Source of the DNA: Desulfotomaculum sp.
GTDB lineage: Bacteria; Bacillota; Desulfotomaculia; Desulfotomaculales; Nap2-2B
Length of the DNA: 64,000 nucleotides
Assembly (NCBI GenBank): GCA_003513005.1
Contig: DOTD01000087.1
Span: 1 to 64,000 of the forward strand
Direction: 5' to 3'
Position 1 is the first letter of the stretch. Every line of letters begins with the position of its first letter. Below, piece by piece: positions 1 to 7,765 of this stretch. Under the pieces are notes generated by a model. It worked only from the letters and a program-made list of their open reading frames with translations, did not search any database and was not told the DNA's origin. The position numbers were made by a program, and so were the translations under genes.

Positions 1-15
1 TTTTTCTCCTGTCTG

Positions 16-279
16 TTAATTTTTTTTTTTTTTATTTAATGTGTTTTTCGCAGTGAAATAATAGATAATCAGTGTGGCTGTTACAAAGTCAATTGCTGTG
101 CTAATCCACAATGTCCCGGGTCTTAAAATATAAATTTCCATCGTATGTGCAACCGCCGCAAGAATAAGTCCTATTATTACGGGTTGATAAAGCGCTGTAA
201 AACTTACTTGCCTGAAAACAAGGCCTGAAATATAAACTATCAAGGGGTAAACAATAATTTTCACTAAAAACCCCGACAT
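16..279 (-). CDS. Small integral membrane protein, DUF2512 (YndM-like) family
   Basis: This 87-residue protein is almost entirely hydrophobic, with about three membrane segments and a Lys-rich C-terminus. The stretch around LRPGTLWISTAIDF resembles the conserved core of DUF2512 membrane proteins of spore-forming Firmicutes, whose function is unknown. I place the start at the ATG at 279 because AAAGGAG lies about 7 bases upstream of it; a GTG at 300 in the same frame would put the ribosome-binding site inside the gene. It stands alone near the window edge, so no operon partner can be judged. Family assignment is from recall of the pattern. Confidence 0.6.
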   Translation of the reverse strand: MSGFLVKIIVYPLIVYISGLVFRQVSFTALYQPVIIGLILAAVAHTMEIYILRPGTLWISTAIDFVTATLIIYYFTAKNTLNKKKKN

Positions 280-441
280 AAAAGATCTCCTTTTTTTCAC
301 ATATGTTTTCCGTCTAAGAGATCTTTATGCGGTTTGTTGAAGAGGGGATTAAATGAAGGAGAGTAAAATTAATGAACTTTTTTACCTTGATAGCAGCATC
401 ATAAAAAATAAATCTTGAATGCGACGAACTTAGAAGAGGTT

Positions 442-1065
442 TTAGTCTACAAGGGACTGCTGGTAGGCGAGTTCATCTATAGCTTTAATGTAAGCGTCAT
501 TCAGATTTTTCCCGATGCGGACCAGCAACATATTAGCAGCGTGTTCAAGAATTTCCGGATCATCGGTGTGTTTCCGCTTAAACCCCATGCGGATATACAT
601 TTTAGTGAGCATTTTTCTGTAATTCCAGAAGTTCAGCTTGGTTCCTTTTAAATCCCAATGCTGATGAAACTCATTTATTATTACAACATAATCTTCCATA
701 ATGTCATTTTTAAATGCTTCTTGAAGAAGAGCCGTGGCAATACCTTTGCGCTGCCATTGCTTGCTTACTTCAATAGCGCCAAGTTCGAGAACGCGGGGGT
801 GTCTGCTCCATCTTGAATAACGGCTCGGGTAATGGAAATTAAGGTATCCGATGATTAACTGGCCCTGCCTGGCAATATAGACCAGCCCCTCCGGCAAGTC
901 GGCTACAATCATTAATGCCTCCTTTTGACGTATCGGGTTTCGAAAATTGTTTAAATTTTCATCAATTGTCAAGGAGGCGATAAATTCTCTTTCTACTGGG
1001 CCTTCAATGGATACCGGCCCTCCTGGTGTATCAAATTCTTTTTTATCCTTAAATTCAGTTGACAA
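442..1065 (-). CDS. GNAT family N-acetyltransferase
   Basis: The 207-residue protein has the GNAT acetyl-CoA fold pattern: a beta strand with LGAIEVSKQWQRKGIATALL, where RKGIA fits the R/Q-x-x-G-x-G/A pyrophosphate-binding loop, follows a typical IARQGQLIIGYLNF strand. GNAT enzymes transfer an acetyl group from acetyl-CoA to an amine; the substrate cannot be told here. Translation probably starts at TTG (1065) behind a GAGTGGTGAT site, with a TATAAT-like box further upstream on the minus strand. It is monocistronic, transcribed away from rpsB. Confidence 0.75.
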   Translation of the reverse strand: MSTEFKDKKEFDTPGGPVSIEGPVEREFIASLTIDENLNNFRNPIRQKEALMIVADLPEGLVYIARQGQLIIGYLNFHYPSRYSRWSRHPRVLELGAIEVSKQWQRKGIATALLQEAFKNDIMEDYVVIINEFHQHWDLKGTKLNFWNYRKMLTKMYIRMGFKRKHTDDPEILEHAANMLLVRIGKNLNDAYIKAIDELAYQQSLVD

Positions 1066-1220
1066 ATATAATCACCACTCTTTATTATATTAAGTTTAAC
1101 CTATTATTAAATAGAAATATTCTGAAGAATCCTCTTAAATCCTTCTTTTTTCGAAAATATTTTTGAAAGTGACGGATTTATCAGACACATTTAGGCGGTT
1201 GAACTCCCTAAAGCAAATTA

Positions 1221-1232
1221 TTTTCAGAGTAG
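1221..1232. repeat. Dispersed repeat, short copy (TTTTCAGAGTAG)
   Basis: Twelve bases identical to the core of the 17-base repeat found at 1578-1594 and 22901-22917. It marks the left side of the unexplained non-coding block upstream of rpsB. Confidence 0.45.
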
Positions 1233-1577
1233 ATCCCCATACTGCAAAGCAGCGCCAGCAGCAGGATGAAACAGTATGTATTCAGTCAAACCGTCCAAGG
1301 GCACGGTGTTGTCAACAGCGAACGACTTGCGAAGAGCCGGTAACAGCAGCTAAGCGAAGCGAGGGTAACCGGACAGCGGTGCGAAACCAGCGGCTTTCCA
1401 AAGCTGATAGAAAAGCAGTCTTAATGCCAAGGTTAAAAGGACAATGATGTGAGTTATTTATATGCCGCCTTTGCAGCGCCGCTAGTCCGGTCCGAAGCAA
1501 GCCGTGCTGCTGTCGGCGTTGAGCACCGGAGAGAGCGTTGATAATGCCGTGCCTATCGGACTCACTATATGAAAGAC

Positions 1578-1594
1578 TAATTTTCAGAGTAGTT
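1578..1594. repeat. Dispersed repeat copy (TAATTTTCAGAGTAGTT)
   Basis: Seventeen bases identical to 22901-22917, which lies downstream of ribF. The surrounding bases GACTA (1575-1579) and TAGTC (1605-1609) form a short inverted repeat around it, so this copy could form a small hairpin. Confidence 0.55.
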
Positions 1595-1676
1595 ATTTTC
1601 GGGATAGTCTAACAAAAGTAAGCCGCTGATTACGCATTTTTAATTAATTAAGAAGGCGTTCTTTTGCTCCATTTCC

Positions 1677-1705
1677 TTGCGTTACCTGTAAGTTTATGTT
1701 AGAAT
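1677..1705 (+). promoter_or_regulatory. Sigma-A type promoter of rpsB
   Basis: TTGCGT (1677-1682) and TAGAAT (1700-1705) are separated by 17 bases, matching the vegetative promoter layout. It is the only good match ahead of rpsB and would give a leader of about 110 bases. Confidence 0.65.
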
Positions 1706-1740
1706 ACTTCCGGTGTTAAATACACACGCCATATGGATTT

Positions 1741-1775
1741 CCGGCAGGGTTGCCCCGTTGCAGGGGGTTTGCCGG
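1741..1775 (+). promoter_or_regulatory. Hairpin in the rpsB leader, possible S2 autoregulatory structure
   Basis: CCGGCA (1741-1746) pairs with TGCCGG (1770-1775), and an inner CCCC (1753-1756) can pair with a G run at 1763-1767. There is no T run after it, so it is not an intrinsic terminator. Leaders of ribosomal protein genes often bind their own product; that this one does so is inference. Confidence 0.4.
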
Positions 1776-1825
1776 TGAAGATGATAGTGGCGGAGGTTAA
1801 AAAACCATAGGGGGGAGGTGGACTA

Positions 1826-2530
1826 TTGGCTATAATTTCAATGAAGCAGCTCTTGGAGGCAGGGGTGCACTTCGGGCATCAGACAAGGCGATGGAATCCC
1901 AAAATGGCTCCATATATTTTTACGGATCGGAACGGCATCTATATTATAGATTTACAGAAGACGGTAAAAAAAATAGAAGAAGCCTATAATTATGTTAAAC
2001 AAGTTGCCGCAGACGGGGGAACTCTTCTTTTTGTGGGAACCAAAAAACAGGCGCAGGATGCAGTTAAAGAAGAGGCCGACAGGTGCGGCATGTTTTATGT
2101 AAATCAGCGCTGGTTGGGCGGTATGCTGACTAACTTTCAGACAATCCGCGCCCGCATAGACCGTTTGCGGGAATTGGAGCAGATGGAGAATGATAATACA
2201 TTTGAAGTGTTGCCCAAGAAAGAAGTTGCAGGCCTGATGCGGGAAAAAGAGAAGCTGCAGAAGTCTGTCGGTGGTATTAAAGGTATGAAAAAGCCGCCTG
2301 ATGCAATTTTCGTGATTGATCCCCGCAAAGAGAGAATTGCAATGGCAGAAGCACGTAAATTGGAAATACCTATCGTAGCGGTTGTGGATACAAACTGTGA
2401 TCCGGAAGAAGTCGACTATGTTATTCCGGGAAACGATGACGCTATACGTGCAGTCCGGTTGTTGACCAGCAAAATGGCAGACGCCTATTTGGAAGGCAAA
2501 CAGGGAGAGCAACTGGAAGAAGCGCTTTAA
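1826..2530 (+). CDS. rpsB: 30S ribosomal protein S2
   Basis: A 234-residue protein of the usual S2 length. Diagnostic segments are GVHFGHQT (about 13-20), GTKKQAQ (71-77), RWLGGMLTN (95-103) and the VVDTNCDPEEVDYVIPGNDD stretch around 186-205. S2 joins the small subunit late and helps recruit S1 and mRNA. The start is TTG at 1826, 6 bases behind a strong GGGGGAGGTGG site. It heads the rpsB-tsf-pyrH-frr cluster that is conserved across bacteria. Confidence 0.97.
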   Translation: MAIISMKQLLEAGVHFGHQTRRWNPKMAPYIFTDRNGIYIIDLQKTVKKIEEAYNYVKQVAADGGTLLFVGTKKQAQDAVKEEADRCGMFYVNQRWLGGMLTNFQTIRARIDRLRELEQMENDNTFEVLPKKEVAGLMREKEKLQKSVGGIKGMKKPPDAIFVIDPRKERIAMAEARKLEIPIVAVVDTNCDPEEVDYVIPGNDDAIRAVRLLTSKMADAYLEGKQGEQLEEAL

Positions 2531-2553
2531 CCGATATTAATGTGTTTTATAAA

Positions 2554-2577
2554 GCGGGAGGGATCTCCTGCATTTTT
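2554..2577 (+). terminator. Possible attenuating terminator between rpsB and tsf
   Basis: GCGGGAG (2554-2560) pairs with CTCCTGC (2565-2571), one G-T pair included, followed by ATTTTT. The short stem and short T run suggest partial termination that would let S2 be made in excess over EF-Ts. Confidence 0.45.
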
Positions 2578-2675
2578 CTATAAGGGGTTTTTTGCAGAAG
2601 GCAATGGTTAAAATACTTAGTTAATAAGGAAAAACATGACAATACTTTGCTGTTTAGGGAGGATTTAGGGGGACT

Positions 2676-3275
2676 ATGGCTGAAGTAACTGCAGCAATGG
2701 TTAAAGAATTGCGCGAGCGCACAGGTTCGGGAATGATGGATTGTAAGAGGGCATTAAATGAAGTTGGATGCGATATGGAGAAAGCAATCGATTACCTTCG
2801 CGAAAAAGGACTGGCCGCTGCTTCAAAAAAGGCAGGACGGGTAGCCAGCGAAGGGTTGGTTGATTCATACATCCACCTGGCCGGCCGGATAGGTGTTTTG
2901 ATTGAAGTGAACTGTGAGACTGATTTTGTAGCGAAAACTGATGATTTCCGATCCCTTGTCCATGAACTTTCGATGCAGATAGCTGCAGCCAAGCCGGAAT
3001 TTGTCCGAAGGGAGGACGTGCCGGAAGAGAAAGTCCAAAAAGAGAGGGATATTTTGGCGGCTCAGGTTAAAGATGAGGGAAAACCTGAAAAGATTATCCA
3101 GAAAATTGTGGATGGGCGGATAGAAAAGTTTTTTAAGGAGAACTGCCTTCTCGAACAGGCTTTTATCAAAAATCCCGATCTTACTGTACAGCAAGTGCTG
3201 AACGAAAAAGTTATGCGCCTTGGTGAAAATATTGTCGTAAGAAGATTTGCCCGTTTTGAACTTGGTGAGGGCTAG
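2676..3275 (+). CDS. tsf: Elongation factor Ts
   Basis: EF-Ts is the nucleotide exchange factor that releases GDP from EF-Tu. The N-terminal UBA-like segment with RERTGSGMMDCKRAL (13-27) and the core motif ETDFVA (81-86) are clear. At 199 residues it is the short form that lacks most of the second dimerisation half of the E. coli protein, as is common in thermophiles and many Clostridia. ATG at 2676 follows a GGGAGG/GGGG-rich site. Confidence 0.96.
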   Translation: MAEVTAAMVKELRERTGSGMMDCKRALNEVGCDMEKAIDYLREKGLAAASKKAGRVASEGLVDSYIHLAGRIGVLIEVNCETDFVAKTDDFRSLVHELSMQIAAAKPEFVRREDVPEEKVQKERDILAAQVKDEGKPEKIIQKIVDGRIEKFFKENCLLEQAFIKNPDLTVQQVLNEKVMRLGENIVVRRFARFELGEG

Positions 3276-3312
3276 GCGGAAATCAATTAAGAAAAGGGGG
3301 ATAGCCCTTTAA

Positions 3313-4050
3313 ATGACTGATTCGGGTATTCCCAAATATAAGCGTGTTATTCTGAAGCTAAGCGGAGAAGCCCTGGCAGGTTCCCTGGGCTTTGGAATAG
3401 ACCCTTATGTGGTCAAGTCGATTGCCGGCCAAATTCAGGAAGTAACTCAGATGGGTATACAGGTGGCGGTCGTCGTCGGAGGCGGTAATATCTGGAGGGG
3501 TGTCGCCGGAAGCGCAAAAGGTATGGACAGGGCAGCGGCTGATTATATGGGAATGCTCGCTACCGTAATCAACTCCCTTGCTTTACAGGATGCTCTTGAA
3601 AAACTGGAAGTGGTCAGCCGAGTCCAGTCAGCAATAGAAATGCGTGAAGTGGCTGAACCGTATATACGCCGCAGGGCTATCCGGCATCTGGAGAAAGGCC
3701 GGGTGGTTATTTTTGCGGGTGGCACGGGAAACCCTTACTTTTCTACAGATACCACTGCCGCCCTGCGTGCAGCGGAAATTGAAGCAGAGGTTATCTTAAT
3801 GGCCAAAAGAGTAAGCGGAGTTTACGACGATGATCCTTTAAAAAACCCGCTGGCCAAGAGGTTCGAGCAATTGACCTACATTGATGTGCTGAACAAGGGC
3901 CTTGCTGTAATGGACGCCACAGCAACTTCACTGTGTATGGACAATAATATCCCGGTAGTAGTTTTCAATTTGAATGAAGTTGGAAATATAAAAAGAGCTG
4001 TTTTAGGTGAGAACATAGGCACCTATGTTGGAGGTGTTTCCATTGGGTAA
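3313..4050 (+). CDS. pyrH: UMP kinase
   Basis: The 245-residue amino-acid-kinase-fold enzyme phosphorylates UMP to UDP with ATP, the entry to UTP and CTP. KLSGEALAG (15-23), GGGNIWRG (56-63), GGTGNPYFSTDT (136-147) and the VSGVYDDDP loop (about 168-176) are typical of the bacterial hexameric enzyme. ATG at 3313 follows GAAAAGGGGG. The end overlaps the frr start by 8 bases, implying translational coupling. Confidence 0.96.
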   Translation: MTDSGIPKYKRVILKLSGEALAGSLGFGIDPYVVKSIAGQIQEVTQMGIQVAVVVGGGNIWRGVAGSAKGMDRAAADYMGMLATVINSLALQDALEKLEVVSRVQSAIEMREVAEPYIRRRAIRHLEKGRVVIFAGGTGNPYFSTDTTAALRAAEIEAEVILMAKRVSGVYDDDPLKNPLAKRFEQLTYIDVLNKGLAVMDATATSLCMDNNIPVVVFNLNEVGNIKRAVLGENIGTYVGGVSIG

Positions 4051-4600
4051 TCCATTCATTGAGGAATCCGAATCCAATATGAAAAAAAGCGTTGAGGTGA
4101 TTAAAAAGGAATTTGCCTCACTGCGGGCTGGAAGAGCAACACCTGCGCTGCTGGATAAAATCATTGTATCCTATTACGGCAGTATGATGCCTATTAATCA
4201 GCTTGCCAGTATTACCGCCCCGGAAGCCAGGCTCTTAATCATTCAGCCCTGGGATAAAGCAGCCCTGCCTGATATTGAAAAGGCAATCATGAAATCTGAC
4301 CTTGGAATAAATCCAAGCAGCGACGGAACCATAATCAGGTTGGCCATTCCTCAGCTAACTCAGCAAAGAAGGTTAGAACTGGTAAAACTGCTCAAAAAGA
4401 AAGCTGAGGAAGGCAAAGTGGCAGTCCGCAATATCCGCCGGGAGACAAATGACCTTTTAAAAGAAGAGCAAAAAGACGGAGATATTTCAGAGGATGATCT
4501 GCGCCGCTTTCAGGACGAGGTGCAAAAGCAGACAGACAAATACATCAAGGAAATTGATGCCCTGGTCAAGCTCAAAGAGCAGGAGATTATGCAGGTATGA
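4043..4600 (+). CDS. frr: Ribosome recycling factor
   Basis: RRF splits post-termination ribosomes together with EF-G. The segment SLRAGRATPALLDKI and the C-terminal VRNIRRETND helix region are characteristic. I choose TTG at 4043, 6 bases after GGAGGTG, giving exactly the 185 residues usual for the family; the in-frame ATG at 4025 would bury the ribosome-binding site. The start lies inside the last codons of pyrH. Confidence 0.95.
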   Translation: MGNPFIEESESNMKKSVEVIKKEFASLRAGRATPALLDKIIVSYYGSMMPINQLASITAPEARLLIIQPWDKAALPDIEKAIMKSDLGINPSSDGTIIRLAIPQLTQQRRLELVKLLKKKAEEGKVAVRNIRRETNDLLKEEQKDGDISEDDLRRFQDEVQKQTDKYIKEIDALVKLKEQEIMQV

Positions 4601-4827
4601 AGCAGCCTGACGTTTTGGCTTTGGAAGTTGATCAGGCCAGGGCTGTCTGTGAAGAGGAAGGTTTAAAGGTTGAAGTATTGTTAACAAAGCCGCCTTCAGG
4701 AAACCCGGACGGGTGTTTGAGGGTTGTTCGCAGTAAGTTAATCGATGAGAATAGAATAATCCTTACTGTAGCTTACCAGAATTGGAGAAAGGGGGTGAAG
4801 ACAGGTGGCTTATCGAATTACAGATGA
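4597..4827 (+). CDS. Small conserved-looking protein of unknown function
   Basis: A 76-residue reading frame whose ATG overlaps the frr stop (ATGA), so it is probably translated by coupling. The pattern of a helix (ALEVDQARAVCEEEGLKVEV) followed by a strand ending in ILTVAYQ faintly recalls a single PASTA-like alpha/beta unit, but that is a weak impression. Its end overlaps the ferredoxin start by 23 bases. I do not recognise the family; position and coding character argue it is real. Confidence 0.55.
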   Translation: MKQPDVLALEVDQARAVCEEEGLKVEVLLTKPPSGNPDGCLRVVRSKLIDENRIILTVAYQNWRKGVKTGGLSNYR

Positions 4828-4972
4828 ATGCCTGGGTTGTGGAACCTGCCTGGAATCTTGTCCAAACGAGGCAATAACTGAGGGTGAAATATATGTGATT
4901 GATCAAGAGAAGTGTACAGAATGTGGTACCTGCGTGGAATCATGCCCTACAGAGGCTATTGTGGAGGAGTAA
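4805..4972 (+). CDS. 2[4Fe-4S] ferredoxin
   Basis: A 55-residue protein with two CxxCxxCxxxCP clusters: CLGCGTCLESCP (about 9-20) and CTECGTCVESCP (37-48), the classical clostridial ferredoxin arrangement binding two 4Fe-4S clusters. Such proteins carry low-potential electrons in the cytoplasm. The start is GTG at 4805 behind GGGGGTGAAG, inside the end of the preceding gene. Its place in a cluster holding ispG, whose Fe-S enzyme needs ferredoxin or flavodoxin electrons, makes it a candidate donor; that link is inference. Confidence 0.93.
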   Translation: MAYRITDECLGCGTCLESCPNEAITEGEIYVIDQEKCTECGTCVESCPTEAIVEE

Positions 4973-4990
4973 GAGGAAAAGAAGTTTTAA

Positions 4991-5017
4991 AACCCCCTCT
5001 TTTTTACAGAGGGGGTT
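4991..5017 (+). terminator. Stable hairpin after the ferredoxin gene
   Basis: AACCCCCTC (4991-4999) pairs perfectly with GAGGGGGTT (5009-5017), with a T-rich loop. Only GAATTTG follows, so termination would be weak; it may instead protect the upstream mRNA end or separate the ferredoxin from uppS. Confidence 0.45.
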
Positions 5018-5066
5018 GAATTTGCCTTCGTTTAAGAACCGGCCATGGGCGGGAGGCACGTATTTG

Positions 5067-5861
5067 ATGCTGAAAAACATGGCGATCACTATTCTAAATA
5101 TTTTTTTTAAAAGAAGAACCGCCCCTGATGAAAAGCATTACCTGTCTATTCTGGACAGGAGCCGCTTGCCCGAACACATAGCAATTATTATGGACGGGAA
5201 TGGCCGATGGGCGCAAAAGCGCGGTTTGCCCAGAAGCATGGGTCACAGGGCAGGTGTTGAGTCACTGCGCGATATAGTTAAACTTTGTGCTGAGCTAAAG
5301 GTTCGCATTCTTACCGTTTATGCTTTCTCCACCGAGAACTGGAAGAGGCCCCAGGGAGAGGTTAACACATTAATGGAATTATTGGTGGAGTACCTTCAAA
5401 AGGAAATAGACGAACTCTGTGAAAATGATATACGTGTTATGACAATCGGACATATTGAAGATCTTCCTGAAGCAGCTGAAAAATGTGTTCGTTTGGCCTG
5501 GGAACGGAGCAATAATAACCAGGGTTTGACATTAAATATTGCTTTAAATTATGGCGGTCGGAATGAAATAGTAGAGGCTTTACGTATAATCACCCAAAAA
5601 ATAGGTCAAGGCGAGCTTAATCCCGGGGATATTAATGAAGCTTTAGTTTCCTCAAATCTTTTTACGGCAGGACAGCCTGATCCGGATTTACTGATCAGGC
5701 CTTCCGAAGACTACAGGATAAGTAATTTTTTGCTCTGGCAGATTGCATACACCGAATTTTGGTTTACTCCTGTACTTTGGCCAGACTTTCGCCGGGTCCA
5801 TCTTTTACAAGCCCTTATAGATTACCAGCGGCGGGAACGGCGTTTCGGCGGATTATCTTAG
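5067..5861 (+). CDS. uppS: Isoprenyl transferase (undecaprenyl diphosphate synthase)
   Basis: UppS adds cis-isoprene units from IPP to farnesyl diphosphate, making the C55 carrier lipid of cell wall synthesis. Catalytic Asp about 43 lies in IMDGNGRWA (41-49); FSTENWKRP (87-95) and the C-terminal RPSEDYRISNF region are also conserved. I place the start at ATG 5067 (TTG 5064 is adjacent), behind GGGAGG, giving 264 residues; the longer upstream frame overlaps the ferredoxin gene and is not UppS-like. cdsA follows 17 bases later. Confidence 0.95.
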   Translation: MLKNMAITILNIFFKRRTAPDEKHYLSILDRSRLPEHIAIIMDGNGRWAQKRGLPRSMGHRAGVESLRDIVKLCAELKVRILTVYAFSTENWKRPQGEVNTLMELLVEYLQKEIDELCENDIRVMTIGHIEDLPEAAEKCVRLAWERSNNNQGLTLNIALNYGGRNEIVEALRIITQKIGQGELNPGDINEALVSSNLFTAGQPDPDLLIRPSEDYRISNFLLWQIAYTEFWFTPVLWPDFRRVHLLQALIDYQRRERRFGGLS

Positions 5862-5878
5862 AATTGTTGGAAAGGTCT

Positions 5879-6661
5879 ATGACCAGGGTTATTAGTTCAT
5901 TAATAGCTGTTCCTTTAGTAATACTGTTGGTTTGGCAGGGCGGGCTGTTTCTGATCGCCCTTTGCGCACTAACAATGCTTTTGGCAATTCTGGAATCAAA
6001 GCGGATGTTAAGCCGCCTTGATTTGAATATTCCTTATTTTCTAATGGCGGCAGGGGTTGTACTCCTTTTGGGGAGTGTCTATCTTTATGGCGATACAGGG
6101 CTAGCCGGCGCGCTTGTGTCGGTTGTTTTTATATTTTTATGCTGGTTTATGTTTTCTTATCCCGGCTGTTCGCTCCAGGAAGTGTCCGCAGGCCTGCTTT
6201 CCACTCTTTATATCGGCCTTTTGGTTTATGTTTATCTTCTGCGTACTCTTCCCGACGGCTGGATTTGGATAGTCCTTATGCTGTTCGGCACCTGGGTTAA
6301 CGATACAATGGCCTTTCTGATCGGTAAAAATTTTGGAAAGCACCCGTTATTTCTTGCTCTAAGTCCAGGAAAAACTATTGAGGGCTCAATAGGCGGCATC
6401 CTGGGCAGTATGATGGTGGTCTTTGTTTTTAAATATATTTATCCGTTTTTACCATTGCTTCAGCTTGTCTTTTTGGGGCTGTTTTTGGGTATTGTAGCGC
6501 AGGTAGGCGATTTGGTGGAATCAGGCATCAAGAGGCAGGTTGGGGTTAAAGACGCGGGAACTTTTTTCCCGGGTCATGGAGGTATATTGGATCGAGTGGA
6601 TAGCATTTTATTTACGTCTCCATTAGTATACTATTATGTACATAAGTTGATCTTGGGATAG
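5879..6661 (+). CDS. cdsA: Phosphatidate cytidylyltransferase (CDP-diglyceride synthase)
   Basis: CdsA makes CDP-diacylglycerol from phosphatidate and CTP in the membrane. The C-terminal signature is intact: SGIKRQVGVKD followed by PGHGGILDRVDS, matching the S-x-x-K-R-x4-K-D...P-G-H-G-G-x-x-D-R-x-D pattern. The rest is a chain of hydrophobic segments. The chosen ATG at 5879 follows GGAAAGG and gives 260 residues; the upstream extension overlaps uppS and is not hydrophobic in the family's manner. Confidence 0.94.
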   Translation: MTRVISSLIAVPLVILLVWQGGLFLIALCALTMLLAILESKRMLSRLDLNIPYFLMAAGVVLLLGSVYLYGDTGLAGALVSVVFIFLCWFMFSYPGCSLQEVSAGLLSTLYIGLLVYVYLLRTLPDGWIWIVLMLFGTWVNDTMAFLIGKNFGKHPLFLALSPGKTIEGSIGGILGSMMVVFVFKYIYPFLPLLQLVFLGLFLGIVAQVGDLVESGIKRQVGVKDAGTFFPGHGGILDRVDSILFTSPLVYYYVHKLILG

Positions 6662-6672
6662 AGGTGGAGCGG

Positions 6673-7746
6673 GTGCCCCGATATCTAAAGTTGGCGGCAG
6701 CGACAGCAACACTTTTATTATTGTACCTGGTCTGGAAGTTTATTGTTCCGGAAATAATGGTGATTATCAAGTTTGTCTTTGTCCTGTTGACGCCTTTTAT
6801 CCTTGCTGTAATCCTGGCCGTCATAATAGAGCCATTCGTCAGGTTTCTGAACGAAAAGGCAAGATTAATCAGGCCGCTGGCTATTGGTGTGGCAATGATT
6901 GTGCTGATCGGCGGGTCTGGTTCCCTGCTGACAGTTCTTATTTTCAGGCTTGTCAAGGAATTAAGCGACTTATCAGTTTCACTTCCGAAATATGTTAATC
7001 CTGTACAGGATTATATAAGCAATTTGATTGAGCGGGGTAAAATATTTTATTTTCAGCTTCCGCCGGCGGTTACCGGCCGTTTTCAAGAAAGAGTAGGCGA
7101 TGTTACCGGCTGGCTGTCCGATCTGGCCAGTTCGCTTGCAAATTCACTGCTGCATATCGTGACATCACTGCCCAGCGCAGTGATGATTACAGTGGTTGCC
7201 CTAATAGCTACTTTTTTCATCAGCCGTGATAGAAAGGCTATTGTCCAGTTCTGGATGAAGTATGTGCCTGCTCCCTGGGGAACACAGGCAATAACGATGA
7301 GCCGGGAAGTAATCAACGCTTTTCTTGGTTATCTGAGGGCTCAGTTTGTCTTAATTTCCCTGACGACTATTCAAAGTATTGTCGGGCTGCAATTAATCGG
7401 CGCGGACTATGCATTGACGATGGGCTTGTTAATTGGTTTTTTTGATTTAATACCTGTATTAGGTCCTGCTACCATTTTTCTACCCTGGGCGATCTGGTCC
7501 TTTATCAGCGGCCATACTTCATTTGCGATAAAACTACTGTTTGTTTACGCTCTTGTCTGGGGAGTGCGCCAGATGCTGGAAGCAAGGGTAGTTGCTCAAA
7601 GTCTGGGGCTTCATCCTCTTGCCGTCCTGCTGGCCATATATGCCGGCTTGAAAGCGTTCGGCGCGGCCGGTCTGATTTTAGGCCCGATCCTGTTAATCAT
7701 AATCCAGGCGGCTGTTAAAGTATATTTCACAAGCAGGGCTAAATAA
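6673..7746 (+). CDS. AI-2E family permease, YtvI-like
   Basis: A membrane protein of about 357 residues with the AI-2E transporter pattern: two N-terminal membrane helices, a soluble segment around 95-150, then more helices with the GLLIGFFDLIPVLGP motif near 245-260 and a C-terminal GLILGPILLI. Family members include sodium/proton antiporters, and in spore formers YtvI is a sporulation membrane protein. GAGGTGG at 6661-6667 favours GTG 6673; GTG 6664 is the alternative. It sits 2-11 bases after cdsA. Confidence 0.8.
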   Translation: MPRYLKLAAATATLLLLYLVWKFIVPEIMVIIKFVFVLLTPFILAVILAVIIEPFVRFLNEKARLIRPLAIGVAMIVLIGGSGSLLTVLIFRLVKELSDLSVSLPKYVNPVQDYISNLIERGKIFYFQLPPAVTGRFQERVGDVTGWLSDLASSLANSLLHIVTSLPSAVMITVVALIATFFISRDRKAIVQFWMKYVPAPWGTQAITMSREVINAFLGYLRAQFVLISLTTIQSIVGLQLIGADYALTMGLLIGFFDLIPVLGPATIFLPWAIWSFISGHTSFAIKLLFVYALVWGVRQMLEARVVAQSLGLHPLAVLLAIYAGLKAFGAAGLILGPILLIIIQAAVKVYFTSRAK

Positions 7747-7765
7747 GGTGGAGTCGTCAAAAACT

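Larger units (their letters stand above)
1066..1676. other. Long non-coding region between the acetyltransferase gene and the rpsB promoter
   Basis: About 600 bases hold no convincing gene: the longest open frames on each strand lack ribosome-binding sites and read as low-quality protein. Positions 1240-1560 are visibly richer in G+C than the AT-rich flanks and carry short inverted repeats (for example CCGGT and ACCGG around 1338-1372). The block is bracketed by two copies of a TTTTCAGAGTAG motif (1221 and 1581). It could be a structured RNA or a degraded mobile element; I cannot decide. Confidence 0.4.

Noticed and set aside
353..418. Short + strand reading frame of 21 codons behind GAGGGGATTAA
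   Set aside because: The start context is good, but a 21-residue peptide without promoter or recognisable features cannot be supported.
1163..1500. Overlapping reading frames on both strands in the non-coding block
   Set aside because: No ribosome-binding sites, poor protein composition and mutual overlap; GC-rich non-coding DNA explains them.
4899..5066. N-terminal extension of UppS
   Set aside because: It overlaps the ferredoxin gene and the following hairpin and is unlike UppS; ATG 5067 has the ribosome site.
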